Both the position numbers and the translations under genes were made by a program. Shown piece by piece: positions 34,450-46,711 of a stretch of 64,000 bases of DNA. A model generated the notes under the pieces. The model was given only the letters and a program-made list of their open reading frames with translations. It was not told the DNA's origin and made no database searches. The first letter of the stretch is position 1; each line of letters opens with the position of its first letter. The DNA comes from Telmatactis stephensoni. Its lineage: Eukaryota > Cnidaria > Anthozoa > Actiniaria > Isophelliidae. The stretch covers positions 310,001 through 374,000 of the forward strand of contig JALIZF010001632.1 in NCBI GenBank assembly GCA_029948255.1, written 5' to 3'.

Positions 34450-35204
34450 GCTATATACCTATTTGCACAAACATTAAACCTTTCAAAACCTAGAAACTGA
34501 GACCGAAATGAACTTTGGGAAATCCGTTGGTTAGATGATTATAAAGAAGCGCGTGCACGTGGACGTTTCAAACAGCGACTGAGACAAATTCTTCGATTAG
34601 TTAGCGAATTTATAGATAAAAGACATATGGATATCCATATCATATATGTGTTCCCAGGAGCCATTTCGGTCTCAGCTCTGTAACAAGAGTGAAGCTTTAT
34701 TCAATCTTGATACTCTCTTTTTAGGACTTTGTACAATATTTCCACTTTCCACTAGAATTAAGGATGTCCTGGCACCGCGAGTCTGTTCTAGCACTAGTCA
34801 CAGAACTAAAGTCTCTCCCTTAACCAAGACACAACACACCCAACACACGCGATCCACCCCCTTATTTACGCGGACCTCCCTCCCACAATGCCCCGGAAGG
34901 GACCACAGGGAACCCGCTACAGCTCCTAGGTTCGATGATTTTGAAAGGGGTATACTTGGATGAAAATAGATTAAAATTGGAAATCACTTGAAACGTAGTA
35001 AAACCTATGTGTACGACTCCCAATAATCACCAAAAGCAACTTTTTTATTTACATTCAAACGAGAGGAATAGAAAATGTGAAGTATTTTAGCATTTACGTT
35101 GTGAGCAAATTACGTCATTTACTCAACCCTATTGTTCTTTTAGACTTTATATCAAAATTTCTCTTTGATAATGAGCTTCAAATGTAGGTTTTTGGGCAGA
35201 GGGT
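34450..35204. other. Intergenic, no confident gene
   Basis: A 105-codon plus-strand frame at 34646–34963 is Ser/Thr/Pro-rich, without a domain I know. A short inverted word (GAGACCGAAATG…CATTTCGGTCTC, 34499–34676) brackets its start. Confidence 0.35.
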
Positions 35205-35212
35205 AGTTAGTT

Positions 35213-37735
35213 ATTGCTGGGAGCGAAGCGAGCAGCAACACTATTCTTGGTGTGGGATTCCTGTGCAATTTATGACGTCACCTTAATATTGATCCACGAA
35301 CTCGATTTTTATGTACGGTGGTATGTTCATGGCGAACCTTGACGTCACAGGGATGAATTGGGATTCCTGTGCGATTCCATACGACAGGTTTTATGTTTCT
35401 CGAAGTATAAATGAGAGTCACAAAATGCTAAGTGGTATTTTTTCGAGAGGGCAATGTTCTGTTACGGGTCATTTTGCGTATTACTGTTCGAATCGAAGCT
35501 CGTCTACGGGCCGAATCAATTCAAGCCAAGATAATAAGTATGAAGTGAGGTCGCGCTGAGAATCTCTGCAATATATTTGGTTACCCTATGAAAGAAACTT
35601 TTATACTTTGTATGTGATGCAATTGTATTTATCATTCGTTTAATCTAAAGCGTCAAATATACAGTAGACAATGCGGTATCTTTGACCGTGATGCAACGTA
35701 CAACTAGCTTTTTAAAACTAGTCGTTTTTCTCAAAAGTAAAATGCTGCGGCAATTGAACATTTTTGCAAGCTTGGAATTGATCGAAATTCAATAACATTT
35801 ATATCATCGTGATCGACTTTGCATATTTGATAATGGACAAATGGAAAATTAATTATTAACCAGTTGTATTAAAGAAAATTGACAATTTTTGAAATTTTTG
35901 ATTGATATTTATTAATAAATCAAAAATATAAATGATTTGATAAATATACTAGAATGATAAAATAAAACTATAAATGTTAAAATGAAAATCTGTGATTGGT
36001 AAAATTTATGAAATATATACTCTTGATATTAAAAAATATCGTCAGAACAGTAACAAAGTTGAAAAAAATATAATTTCATCTAAATATAATAATAATATAA
36101 AGCTAAGGAAGTAAATGATAAATATTTTGTAAAACTTAAGAAAAATCAACTGATTAGATTAAATGTTAATTAATAAATCGCAATAATAATTTGTTTATTA
36201 GAAAAATATAAATGATTCGATATATATACTAGGTTTATTTTGTGCCATATTTGGCTGTTGACACAATTCCATAGTATGTTGTCTCTCCATGGATGGTCTT
36301 AGCGTAGAAGAGAGGACTCGATCGGGTAGATAGTTCAAAGAAATTGTCTCTTCATCGGGTATAGAGGCTTCCTGAAAGGCCTTTAAGTACATAGCATCTC
36401 CTTCGAGAAGAATTTCATCGACTGTTTCGGTTGTCCACGTCAAAATATGGCTCGAATTTGCACATAACAAAGCTGAAAGACTCATAAAAGCACACTGTCT
36501 TCCTCTAGAAACATCGCTGAAACGATTATTACCTTGATGAATACTCCCACGAGCGAAAATAGTAGAATTAAACATGATAAATTTGGGAACGTACCTTCTG
36601 GACACAACGTGGGACGAGAAGAGGATGACCTCGTGGTTTAATTTGCATGTCATCCGACGACTACGTCACAAAAATTCATACATCGCTACATAGTCCAAAT
36701 AAAAGGCACCTGAAAGGTGCATGTATCTACTGCAGACGTGTTATAGAAATATTTTTGACAATGTGAAATGCATTGAAATTGAAAGAAAAACATGAAGAAT
36801 GTTGAAGAATTTTATGGAGTTGGACAGGGCAGTTTGTTATTACCTCAACTGATGTCTTTCGGAAATTAAATGTTCGGAAAAACTTGGTAAGTGATATTCT
36901 TAACAATGTTTTTACGTCCATCAATAGAGACAGCTTTCATAGACAGTGTCATAGGTTTTATAAAAGGAATTGCTAGTGTTTGTTTGTCTTCATACATACT
37001 GTAGGCCATTACATTTTTTTATTTAAATAGGAGCTGAAATATTATATAATGAAGTGAATTATTTGATGATAGTTTACATGCAATCGGTGTAAACTTGTTT
37101 ACTGTTGCTAAAAGATAGAACATTTGCGAAAGGCTCAAACGAGATCGAGACGAACACTTCAATATTGTATTGACTTACCGGCTCAAAAACGACTTCAAAA
37201 TTGAATAATGATTTAAAAATTCTCCATAAGAATAAACCTGACACATTCTATTAAAGCTGAGCCTTATTAATGGGCATAAAAACATTGCTAAAAATATCAC
37301 TTACCAAGATTTTTGACTTGAATTTCTGTCAAGCTTGTCAACAGTCGTCATGTCCGTGTTCCCGTGTATTTTCCGAAAATATTCCGACTTTTCTATTGTT
37401 AACACTTTCTATTGTTAACAAGCATAGAACTTCGTGTCGAAACTCACACATGTTCTGGTGAATACCAATATACCGTGATCTCATAATTTGAGTGAAGCAT
37501 GAAGTATATCCATTTTCAACACGATGACATAGTATCTACTGCATTCTGCAGTAGATACAAAAATCGACCTTGTCTCAGTATTATCGTGCGACACAGGAGC
37601 CCGCAAGAAGAGATTGAATTTGGCGGCGCAATTGATTACGTCACAAAAATTCATACATCGCTACATAGTCCAAAAAATCCACCTTGGTTTGAAATAGTGA
37701 GCTGCTCCGCTCGCTTCGCTCGCTCCGCAGCAATC
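35213..37735. mobile_element. 2.5-kb TIR element with AGTTAGTT target duplication, carrying a peptidase-like ORF
   Basis: The left end reads ATTGCTGGGAGCGAAGCGAG followed by CAGCAACACTATT. The right end, complemented, reads GATTGCTGCGGAGCGAGCGA…GCAGCTCACTATT, an imperfect TIR of about 45–50 bp. The 8-mer AGTTAGTT flanks both sides (35205–35212 and 37736–37743), a convincing target duplication. Inside are the minus-strand ORF at 36198–36653, a direct repeat of about 37 bp (36662–36698 and 37637–37673, word TTCATACATCGCTACATAGT) and an internal inverted pair (about 36870–36924 and 37265–37315). No transposase was recognised, so the element is probably non-autonomous or decayed. An 8-bp duplication fits hAT, P or related superfamilies; which one is unknown. 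Confidence 0.65.
36198..36653 (-). pseudogene. ORF resembling the catalytic-Cys half of a herpes-tegument-type (C76-like) deubiquitinase domain
   Basis: The 151-residue frame contains GSIHQGNNRFSDVSRGRQC (Cys near residue 53), then a helix-like SLSALLCAN, WTTETVDEILLEGDAMYLKA and a SIPDEETISLNYLP step. An HQG-x-x-RF…G-x-QC core followed by a helix and an L-x-x-IL-x-x-G segment is the layout I associate with the N-terminal half of C76-like ubiquitin peptidases, a fold also reported in ORFs of animal transposons. The later His/Asp half is not visible before the stop, so the domain is cut or split by an intron. It lies inside the 35.2–37.7-kb element, which suggests mobile-element cargo rather than a host gene. 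The family call is by eye and tentative. Confidence 0.45.
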
Positions 37736-37744
37736 AGTTAGTTT

Positions 37745-40150
37745 TATAATCATTGCCAACGCTAGCCGCTTGTGATTGTTTGAAAAATTGCTTTTACTCA
37801 AAGTGCTAAATATTTTGAACTGTGTGTGTCCGACACTGATCCTGGAGAATTATGTTTTGTAGTTCAACATTGAAGGTCAACTAGCAGTGTTCGTCACACA
37901 ACGCACAAGAGATAGACAAGAAACATTTCATATATCAGAGAAAGCGGTGTACTTTCGTGAGTTTTAGGGGAACAGTTCTGCTAACGTGGATACACCAGCT
38001 GTTTTCTGCTCGCAGCACTTCACTTTCTATTAGAAATGGCTAGTTTAATTATATTCATCTTCAGATAGAAATAATCAGTTTTAAATTTTCATCGATTTTC
38101 ATTCAAGTGGGCCTTTGAAAGGGTCAATGTTTGTGCAAATACGAAGATATTGACTTCCTTTGCTCAAGAGAGGTTTATTTGTCATGTCCACGTATAGTTT
38201 ACTTCCCGTCTCCAAGTATACGTCACTAAGTATGCAGAAAGCATAACTGAAACCTTGGGGGAAACTCTCATATACTTAACTCAAGAGATAGCCTGCGTAA
38301 CAAGTTTAAAGGGGATTGGGTTTCCTGTGTTACAAAAAGCAGAGTTTAGAGGGGAGGGGGAAGGGAATGATCGTCTTACTTTGGAGATCAAAATTACGGC
38401 GGTCTGACGCTAGTACTTTTATCGAAGCCGGTAACAAATAAATTGAGAGATTTTGTATGTTTTATTGTTATCTTTTAGGGGTAAAATCGGCTTGAACCAA
38501 TGTCCATTTTAGTATCTTTTGGGTCGAATTGAAAATTCTCGATGATCATCCACAACCAAAATATCATGTAAGATTCCCCCTCCCCCCCAACCAAAATATG
38601 TAAGATCCCCCCTTCCTCCAGGAATAAACCTATCTACCCTTATTGTCGAAATGTGTTGGTTCCAATTTTGAGTGTAACTACACTATCCAAGGCCCGAGTC
38701 CTTACAAATTTTAAGCAAATTTAATCATTACATTATTATGATGCTGGACATGCATGCAACTAGCTCATGACACCTGAAAATGGTGGCGAATTCTAAAGGC
38801 TAAGGTACTTTATTAATTTACATCGTTTGACTTGTGACAGTGAGCTTCGAGGGCTGCTGATAAACTTGCGGCGATTGTGCGCAACAATTTGACAACAACG
38901 AAAGCGAAAAAAAGAAAAAGAAAAAGGGTTGGTTAAAGTTGAATAATTGTTTCATTCAACTTAAAGTCGAATAAGAGAACTCTAGCTATTACGAATTTAT
39001 TTGGCACCGCGTTCTTTTTGGGGAAAGAATCCAGATCTGTCAGAGTGTTTTTACCGTCATCATACAAAAATAATAGTTATCTTTTTGTTGTTATTATTAC
39101 GGGTTTGTTTTACTCTTTGCTACTGTCAAATTGTTTAGACGCCCCAAATGTATTGGGCTTCCTGTGTTGTTTGGCGAATTTGCGAAAACATGTGCCGATC
39201 GTGCCGATCAACAGTATAGTGTTACCAGCTACAGACTGGATCGAAATTCACCCATTTTGGAGCTTTCAATCATAGCTTTTATAGTATTAAAAACTTATAA
39301 TAGTTTTTTTTCGTGTGATTTTTTAACAATTCAAGTGCCTCTAATCTGTCCAAACACTCCTGATACACCGGTGAGGGTGGGGGTGGAGGAAACCGTGCAA
39401 ACTTTGGTACTTTCTCAGCAAGAGCAGTGGTCAGTTATTCAGCAAGTCAGTGCAAGTTTCAGAAGTTTCTCAAAACTCTCAGCTAGCTGAAGGACAAGGA
39501 GAAAATCCAGTTTATTTTTGTTTGAATTATTTGTAGGAGATAAAATGTGCAGAATTTCGGAATTTAAAAATATGCATGTCAAGAAAATAACTTGCTCGCT
39601 GACCATTCAAACGAGTAACCTTGCATTAGCTTGCGATTTGGGCGCGTTCAAAGTGCTTGCAAGTCGAGGCAAGATTGCGTGCAAACGAGATGCATGAAAA
39701 CTTGCGTCGACTTGCATCAACTTGCAAGTCATGTTGATACCTGAAAATCGTGTAAACTTTGGTACATTTTCAGAAAGAATGGATGATCAGTGAGTCCAGA
39801 GAGTAATTTACTGTTGAAAATACAGTAAATCAGATCATGAAATCATTTTTGAAACAGTCGATGACGTAATCGGTCGTACACACTTATCCATGACGTCACT
39901 TCCTTGAATACGACGGGTGATGTAAACAAACAATGACAGTAATAGTCTGGGACAATATTTTCTTAAAGCTGCTAGAAAATAGCACATAACGCAAAGAACG
40001 AGGGCTTTATAACATTATAGATATAGAGGATATATTTTTTCTTTTGAGAAGAATCTCTGCAGTCCCCGGGGGCGGAGCTTTTGCTGTGCACGTGATCAAA
40101 ATATCGATCTACGTCAACAAACTCAACATTCAGTATCCACCATTGTTAGC
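37745..40150. other. Intergenic and UBE2H upstream region
   Basis: No other gene supported. Repeated ACTTGCA/CTTGCAAGTC words occur at about 39630–39730, and AACTTTGGTACTTTCTCAG-like sequence occurs twice (39399, 39755). A GC-rich CCCCGGGGGCGGAGC at about 40064 and CACGTGATC at about 40090 lie 110–140 bp before the UBE2H start and may be promoter elements. Confidence 0.4.
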
Positions 40151-40202
40151 ACGCAAGAGTGAGAATTTTATAAGCCTGTATTTTAGGTTGTGTTTATGAA
40201 AT

Positions 40203-43200
40203 ATGTCTTCCCCGTCGCCAGGGAAAAGACGAATGGACACAGATGTTGTAAAACTGTATCCTTGTTAAATTTTGTCGAGTTTGAGCCAGTAAATCTAAGG
40301 TTATTTTGGCTCTGGTAAAACCAAGATGGCGCTGGCTCAGCAATGTTTTGTTGTTATTTTTCTTGAATCTAATTGTTCGTTTGGAGATTTTACCGCTTGA
40401 AATCGTTTTCTTTGACTTGTGTTCTCTTTAGAATCGAAGGCAAGCATGAAGTGACACTACTTGGAGGGGGTTTAAATGAATTTATGGTGAAGTTCTTTGG
40501 ACCCAGTGGCAGTAAGTGTGTTTACATCTACATTTTCGAATGTGGTTTTGACTTTCGTTTGGTTTTTGTTCAAGACGTCTGTCGCTGCAGTGCTACCAAA
40601 GCACTCGATTTCAACACTCAAAGCCTTTATTTCCTGATATCTCGAAATCGAAAGATGTTTTCCTCTCGCTAGTCATTTTCAAGCCTTTTTTTCTGCTTCT
40701 ACTTCAGTACTGATTAATTATACATAAATAGCTATATTTTATTATTATTGTGAAAGCGTAGATGTCTTTCACATCTTCAAGAATTTTGCACAGATCAATC
40801 ATGAGTTGGTCTCTTTGGACAGATCTGCCTCAACAGTAAGCATATCTTGTTCGTTGTTGGTGAATTCGAACATGATATGTCGACATATTGAGAGAAATTG
40901 AATTACAATGATGCTGGTTAAATTTCCTGCTTGGCGATATCATTACAAGCTTTCCTGGGCTCTGAATGCTAATGTATAATGCCTAGATAAGTTTTAAACA
41001 AACTCTCAGTAATCTGTGTCTCTATAATTTTAAGCAGTTCAGGTTGTACGTGGCCCATAATGGTTACAGGAGCTACTGGTTACATGCCCATGTAATTTGT
41101 TGAAAATAATTTATAAATGTTCTGTTTCAAAAAACTCATTGAGTCTCTTTCCAATTTAGTATCCACTGATAACATATCCACATTTGCCCTTTTTTAATGT
41201 CACACCTTGTTGGTGTTTAATTTATTATAGTGTTTTTTGCTAAAATTATAAAACAAACTTTCCACTATACACAACACATAGATTGTGGTTTATTAGCTAG
41301 GGGATACTACAAGCACCCTACAGCATTTAAGGGTTATTAGACATTTTGATACCTGCCTAATCTGCCCTTATTTATTCATATATTTACCACTTTAGTCAAC
41401 ACTCAAACAGACTGCAATATATATATATATATATATATCCCCTACAGAAAACTTTTTTTACAAGATGAGAAGTCTAAAATTAAAAATATAATAGTATTTT
41501 AATTATGATAATAGAATTGATATGTTAACAGAATTTGCCAATGGTTACCCCATGAAATGATTTTATTAGTTAATGGCAAATCTACCATGACAAGATGCTA
41601 TATACAGAAATGGCATAGCTAATCAATTTGCTGTATTTTATACATGTATACATGTTGCCAATTCTAGCATTCCAATCCTTAGTAGCACTATTATTATAGG
41701 AATGTAATACCTAACAATACAACAATAGTACAAAAGATCTAAGCAGCCTATTATAACTCCTAATGCTAAATATAGGAACCATGCTAAATTTATGCAGAAT
41801 TATATTATCCAACAAGTGCATAAATTTAAGATACACTCATGTAATGTATATCTAATATGTATACAGATCCCTATAATTAAAACTCTTATAATTAATTAAG
41901 ATATATATATTGTAACTCATTCCTTTGTGTATAAGTTGCTATCAGTATATGTAATATCCAATCTCATATTCTCATATCCTATCATGGAATATTTCATTAA
42001 GTCTTCAAAAAGTGATAGTTCTTTCCGATTGAAAGCTCATGGTTGCATGCTGCCCACTCATCCAAAGGCAGATAATGAGATTCCTAGACTTTTAACAGCT
42101 GATTGAAAGCAACCTATCTGCAAGATAAAAAGTGTAGTATCAATATTGAAAAGTTTACATGGACTGCATATCACGCAATTTGAATCCTTAATAAGTGACA
42201 ATAATGATAAATAATATTATTGTGTTAAATGAATTGACAATGTTCTTTTGTTAGGTCTTTATGAAGGAGGTGTATGGAAAATCAGAGTTGATTTACCTGA
42301 AAAATACCCTTTTAAATCACCTTCTATTGGTAAGTATATGGAGTGTTCTGGCTGGGTAAAATAGAGGCAATAACAAAGGGCAAAAAACTATTTTGTGAGG
42401 TCAGATTGACTGGGTAATAATAGCAGCAGCTATTCTTATATTCAGATATGTCATTAGGAGCATCAGCTGGAGATGTCTCAAACTGCCAGCTACCTAAGTT
42501 GTCAGCTTGCTTCTTTTGTCTCTTTTACCCATTTTACCCATTACCCTGAAAAGTCTCTGATGCTAAATCGTTATATTGACACCTTCCCCAGCTGATGAAG
42601 TTTGAATAAAATTATTCAAAATAATCCCGTGGAATTAAATGCTTTCAAAGGATGAACAATCACTGACCATGTTTTATCAACCAGATCAAGAATATTCTGA
42701 CTAATTAAAAATAACTTATTCAGCAAGCTGACAAAAAAAGGAGGAAAGATTGTGAATGGTGTCAACTATAGCAAGCTGTTACCCATCAATAAATTCTGAT
42801 GAACCTTTTACTTCAAAACATTATGTACAGTTCCAGAAAATATTCATACTAGATACCATGAAAAGAATTTGAAATTCTGCAGGGGAGTAGTGTGTGTGTG
42901 TGTGTGAGGAGAGGGGTCAGAGGTAGGGGGTCCTATTACTTCTTTGGTGGCATATCAATATTTTCTGGAACTACACAATGACAGGTTCTTGATATATTTT
43001 TATAAAATAACTTACTATAATTATATAATGCACGCTCTGATTGGCCAAAAACCATGCATGCTTGATGAGAGTGTCAAACACGCTCACATCACCTTTTTCG
43101 AATTTGTCGTAAATTTGTGTGCTTGTTATTTATAAAAGCAGTGAAAAACTGTTTTTCTGTGTTTGATAGCCTGACCAAAACACTTAAATTGTGATGTTGG

Positions 43201-45815
43201 GAGAACACTCGAGAGCTGTGAAAGCACTTGCCTACGGCTTGTGCTTCCACTACGCTCTCTCATGTTCTCTTAACATCACGAGTGTTTTGATCAGGTTATC
43301 AAACACCGAAAACAGTTTTTCATTTCTTAAATTGAAATCAAAATTATACCAAATGTGTTGATAGGGCTGAAGGCTCTTGACAATGTTTCCAGTGGCAGAC
43401 ATACAGAATGCGAGCATAAATCATTAATTAATATTTATGATTATATATCTGAAAAAAGGACTGCTCACATTCATGCTGTCTCTGCATGATCAACCATTTA
43501 AAGTTCATTGTTATGCAATATCGATGTCATATGCTATTGTTAGATTAAACAACCCATTCCAATACGTTCTATTTGTGACCTAGACAGTACATGTAAATTC
43601 TATTTAAGTCATGTAGAGGTCTTTCCATTGGATACTAATACTCTTTTTTTGTAGGATTCATGAATAAAATATTCCATCCTAACATAGATGAAGCGTAAGT
43701 ATAAATTACAATTATTATGTAATTAGGGGTTTTTCAAAGCCTTAGCATTTATTCAGAATACAATAAGAAGGGTTCGCTGTGAAAATGACCTATTAAGTGA
43801 CTTTTTGATGGATGTCCCAAGATTAATTTTCAAGCATAGGAAAGTTCATTATACCATTTTATACCATTGAAAGAATATTATCAAAAAGTCACTTAGGCCG
43901 TTTTCACATTGAACCCTTCAATTACTTATTACAATCAACCCTCTCAAATTAAAGGATTAAATGGTGAATCTATTTTAAGTACAAAAAATGTCTAGTCACT
44001 TCCAATATCATTTTGATTCTTCAAATACATGTACATGTACTGTTAGTAAAAATGGATTCCAGATTGGATGACATTCTTGTGCCTGCATGTAGTTGTGCAT
44101 GGAAATTTGACCATAATATATAATTGTTTACTCTGTAGATCGGGTACAGTGTGTTTGGATGTTATCAATCAGGCATGGACTGCTCTTTATGGTAAGATAT
44201 TAAACCTGATTTCATTCTAATCTAAGCTTAGTTAGGAGTTATTGAAAAGGTCTGTTTTATAAGGCAGAACTTGTACATTAAATTCTCAGTTCCTTGTAAG
44301 AGAAGAAATAAGGTTTTGGTCTACAGCTGTCATATTGATGTCATATTTTTAATTGAAGTTCAGTGTCACTTCATTGCAGATCAGCTTTTTATTGTAAATT
44401 ATAAAATCTAGATGCACTGTCAAATTTTTTTCCTTGTATGTTAATATTACAAATTAATTTCTTATTGATGTGCAAATTGAAAAACTGTGAGTACCTGGAA
44501 GTATTTTGGGAATGTCTATCAACCAATTAATACCAATTTTAGAATTTTATATTTATGTTGTATAGTTTTTGGGACCACAGTAATTGGCGTTGCTGTTGTG
44601 GCTTCCCTGCCTTGTAATTGATCATTGTATTGTTTTTTTTGTTGGCGAAGATAAATACTAGGTAATAAATTAATTGGGAATCGAACTTGATCATTATCTT
44701 TGTGGCTAGAGAACCATTTTTGATTGGCCAAAAAAACAACATGCACATTCCTGAAATGTTTCTAGGTGCTCACAGTTCTTCTGTCACACAGTAAAGAGAG
44801 GTGTTAATCAATCTTTGTCTCGACATCTCAGTAATTTTACGAATGTGGAAGTAAAAATTTGTAATTTAATTACTTATTCGTTTTCATTTCAGATTTATCC
44901 AATATTTTTGAAGTATTTTTGCCTCAGTTATTGTCTTATCCCAATCCTGTTGATCCTTTAAATGGTGATGCAGCAGCCTTATATCTGCACAAACCAGAAC
45001 AATATAAAGCTAAAATTAAAGGTATGCTGTGATTTAAAACTTCTACAGTGAAGTCCCTCTAAGGCAGACACTTCAGGACCAGCGGCCTGTTTCTCAAAAG
45101 ACCCGATAACTTTACGGACCCGTTAACTCATTCGATTTATTCAGGTTAATGGGTCTTTTGAGAAATGGGCCCCAGCTCTTAGTGTCTACCTAAGTTGGAG
45201 AGGTATCTGCCTTAGATGGAACTTTGCTATAGATACATTTAATATGGGGCAATTTAAAAGGGTTGGACCAGGCAAATGTGTCTGCCTTAGGGAGGTGTCT
45301 GCATTGAGGAAGTTCGCTGTACACATGTAGTTGGATAGCAACAATTAGTCACTCAATGATCTAGTAGCTGATCATTGCCCAAAGCCTAGAGCTCACAATA
45401 AAATAATCATAGTTAATCATCTTAATTACACGTCTGCTGGATTTTGTAGGTGTGATTTTTGAGTGCATCATGAGTGAGATTTGGGCTTTAGGAACTTTTG
45501 TCAGTGGACTATATTGGCCTGGAAATGCTGTCAGCTCAATCCCTGATTATCATATATGTTCTGATGATGATGGCAATGATGATGATGGCAATGAGGATGA
45601 TGATGACAATGATGATGATGATGGCAATGATGATGATGATACAATAATTATGACATGAACACCTTGCTTAAAAGGCCTAATATTTTCTCCTTACAGAATA
45701 TATTAGAAAATATGCTACTGAAGAAGCTCTTAAGGAACAAGAAGAAATCTCATCATCAAGTGATAGTTCTATTAGTGACTTTTCTGAGGATGAGGCACAA
45801 GACATGGAGCTATGA
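40203..45815 (+). CDS. UBE2H: Ubiquitin-conjugating enzyme E2 H, complete, seven exons
   Basis: Exons 40203–40255, 40432–40511, 42255–42329, 43655–43694, 44139–44191, 44893–45021 and 45697–45815 join in phase with GT–AG borders, ending in TGA and giving 182 residues. The product starts [18 protein letters not shown]. It carries the E2 fold landmarks: [10 protein letters not shown], the HPNI turn, the active cysteine in [12 protein letters not shown], and [17 protein letters not shown]. The acidic tail ends [12 protein letters not shown]. Human UBE2H has 183 residues and the same ends. The enzyme takes ubiquitin from E1 and works with the CTLH/GID E3 complex. A small difference is a third glycine in LLGGGLNEF where vertebrates have two. 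Introns range from about 180 to 1740 bp and several host MITEs. Confidence 0.97.
41416..41439. repeat. (AT)n microsatellite in UBE2H intron 2
   Basis: About 24 bp of uninterrupted AT. The rest of intron 2 (40512–42254) shows no other definite feature. Confidence 0.85.
43142..43323. repeat. Foldback repeat in UBE2H intron 3
   Basis: GAAAAACTGTTTTTCTGTGT and TTTGATAGCCTGA…CAAAACACT on the left are inverted on the right (AGTGTTTTGATCAGGTTATC, AAACACCGAAAACAGTTTTTC). Arms are about 65–70 bp. Confidence 0.75.
43768..43918. mobile_element. MITE of the TAAGTGACTTTT family in UBE2H intron 4
   Basis: AAGGGTTCGCTGTGAAAATG and TTAAGTGACTTTTTGAT at the left are inverted at the right (ATCAAAAAGTCACTTAGGCC, TTTTCACATTGAACCCTT). 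The same GTCACTT core recurs six times downstream of the gene (47.7–48.6 kb). Confidence 0.75.
45046..45319. mobile_element. Mariner-like MITE with TA duplication, interrupted by a second element
   Basis: The ends CAGTGAAGTCCCTCTAAGGC and GAGGAAGTTCGCTG are inverted repeats, and TA flanks both (45044–45045, 45320–45321). TCTGCCTTAGATGGAACTTT inside matches the terminus again. It lies in UBE2H intron 6. Confidence 0.65.
45084..45171. mobile_element. 88-bp nested MITE with CCAGC target duplication
   Basis: GGCCTGTTTCTCAAAAGACC is inverted at the right end (GGTCTTTTGAGAAATGGGCC). CCAGC flanks it (45079–45083 and 45172–45176). It sits inside the mariner-like element and is therefore the younger insertion. 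Confidence 0.75.
45562..45650 (+). repeat. GATGAT(GGCAAT) minisatellite in UBE2H intron 6
   Basis: GATGATGATGGCAATGATGA-type units run almost to the end of the intron; an Asp-rich frame over it is an artefact. Confidence 0.85.
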
Positions 45816-46588
45816 CACCTACAAAGATACATTGTTTTATATTCAGATTCAGCTATTAATAGAGATTTCCCATGGAAGTTTTGCCATTCATATTATGTAC
45901 ATATACTGCTATAAGACTAATATTTTGCTTTCTTTCTCACATTAATTTGTATTTATTGTTTTCTGTTTAGTACTAGTTCATATACACATAGAAGCTAATA
46001 TAAATGACTGGTCAGAAATTAATAGAGGGCCATACCTGGTAAATACTGTCCACTATAAATTTTGTCATTGTATGGAGCTGTACCGTCAGCTTCAATTTTA
46101 GTATTGGGACCCAATCCTGCATTAATAATACTGATCAGAAGTGCTCTGTGATTCTAGCTTACTAAAATTTATACAATTTTTCTGTTCGTCTTTTTGATGC
46201 TATTTGCTAAAAGTAGTAGGTTGTAGCTCTGTCAGAAATATATCAGCCACCAGAGACCGTAGGGAAGGTAGCTAGCTCTTCAGTCTTTGCGAATTTTAAC
46301 TAATTTATCTGTCAACTAATCTCCCTTCAGCTATGCCTTTGATCTGCTCGTTCAAAACTGTACTGGAACCCCAGGCCGATGGTAACTTCCTTACTGTTAA
46401 TTTCTGACCAGTTTTTATTGCTTACTATTAATTGCATAATATTAATGGACTTTTTAATCAAATTATAGTGAGTTGGATTAATGTAGTATTAATTTTATAA
46501 AGTTAAGTGATCCTACATGTGAATAATGTAGAGTAGATAGTGTGTATAGCCATTGATTTCAACAAAGGTTTGTGGTACAAAATAATAT
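45816..46588 (+). other. UBE2H 3' flank
   Basis: Probable 3' UTR and flank. No AATAAA close to the stop was convincing. The first clear one I noted downstream is at 48739–48744, beyond the repeat array, and its use is uncertain. Confidence 0.35.
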
Positions 46589-46589
46589 C

Positions 46590-46711
46590 ATAGACCAAGT
46601 CTGTGGAATTGAGATTCTTGCTTTTGGCTTGTTAGTGAGAGTAATAATTATTATTGCTCTTTAACTAACAAGCCAAAGGCAAGAATCTTAATTCCACAGA
46701 CTTGGTCTGTG
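46590..46711. repeat. Hairpin with about 48-bp arms downstream of UBE2H
   Basis: ATAGACCAAGTCTGTGGAAT…CTTGCTTTTGGCTTGTTAGT (46590–46637) is inverted at 46664–46711 with only two or three mismatches. The 26-nt loop can pair further (AATAATTATTATT). Confidence 0.8.

Noticed and set aside
39131..39490. 119-codon frame upstream of UBE2H
   Set aside because: No domain, no splice context, and its end overlaps a locally repeated non-coding sequence.
45452..45658. Asp-rich frame in UBE2H intron 6
   Set aside because: Caused by the GATGAT repeat; the UBE2H exons on both sides join without it.
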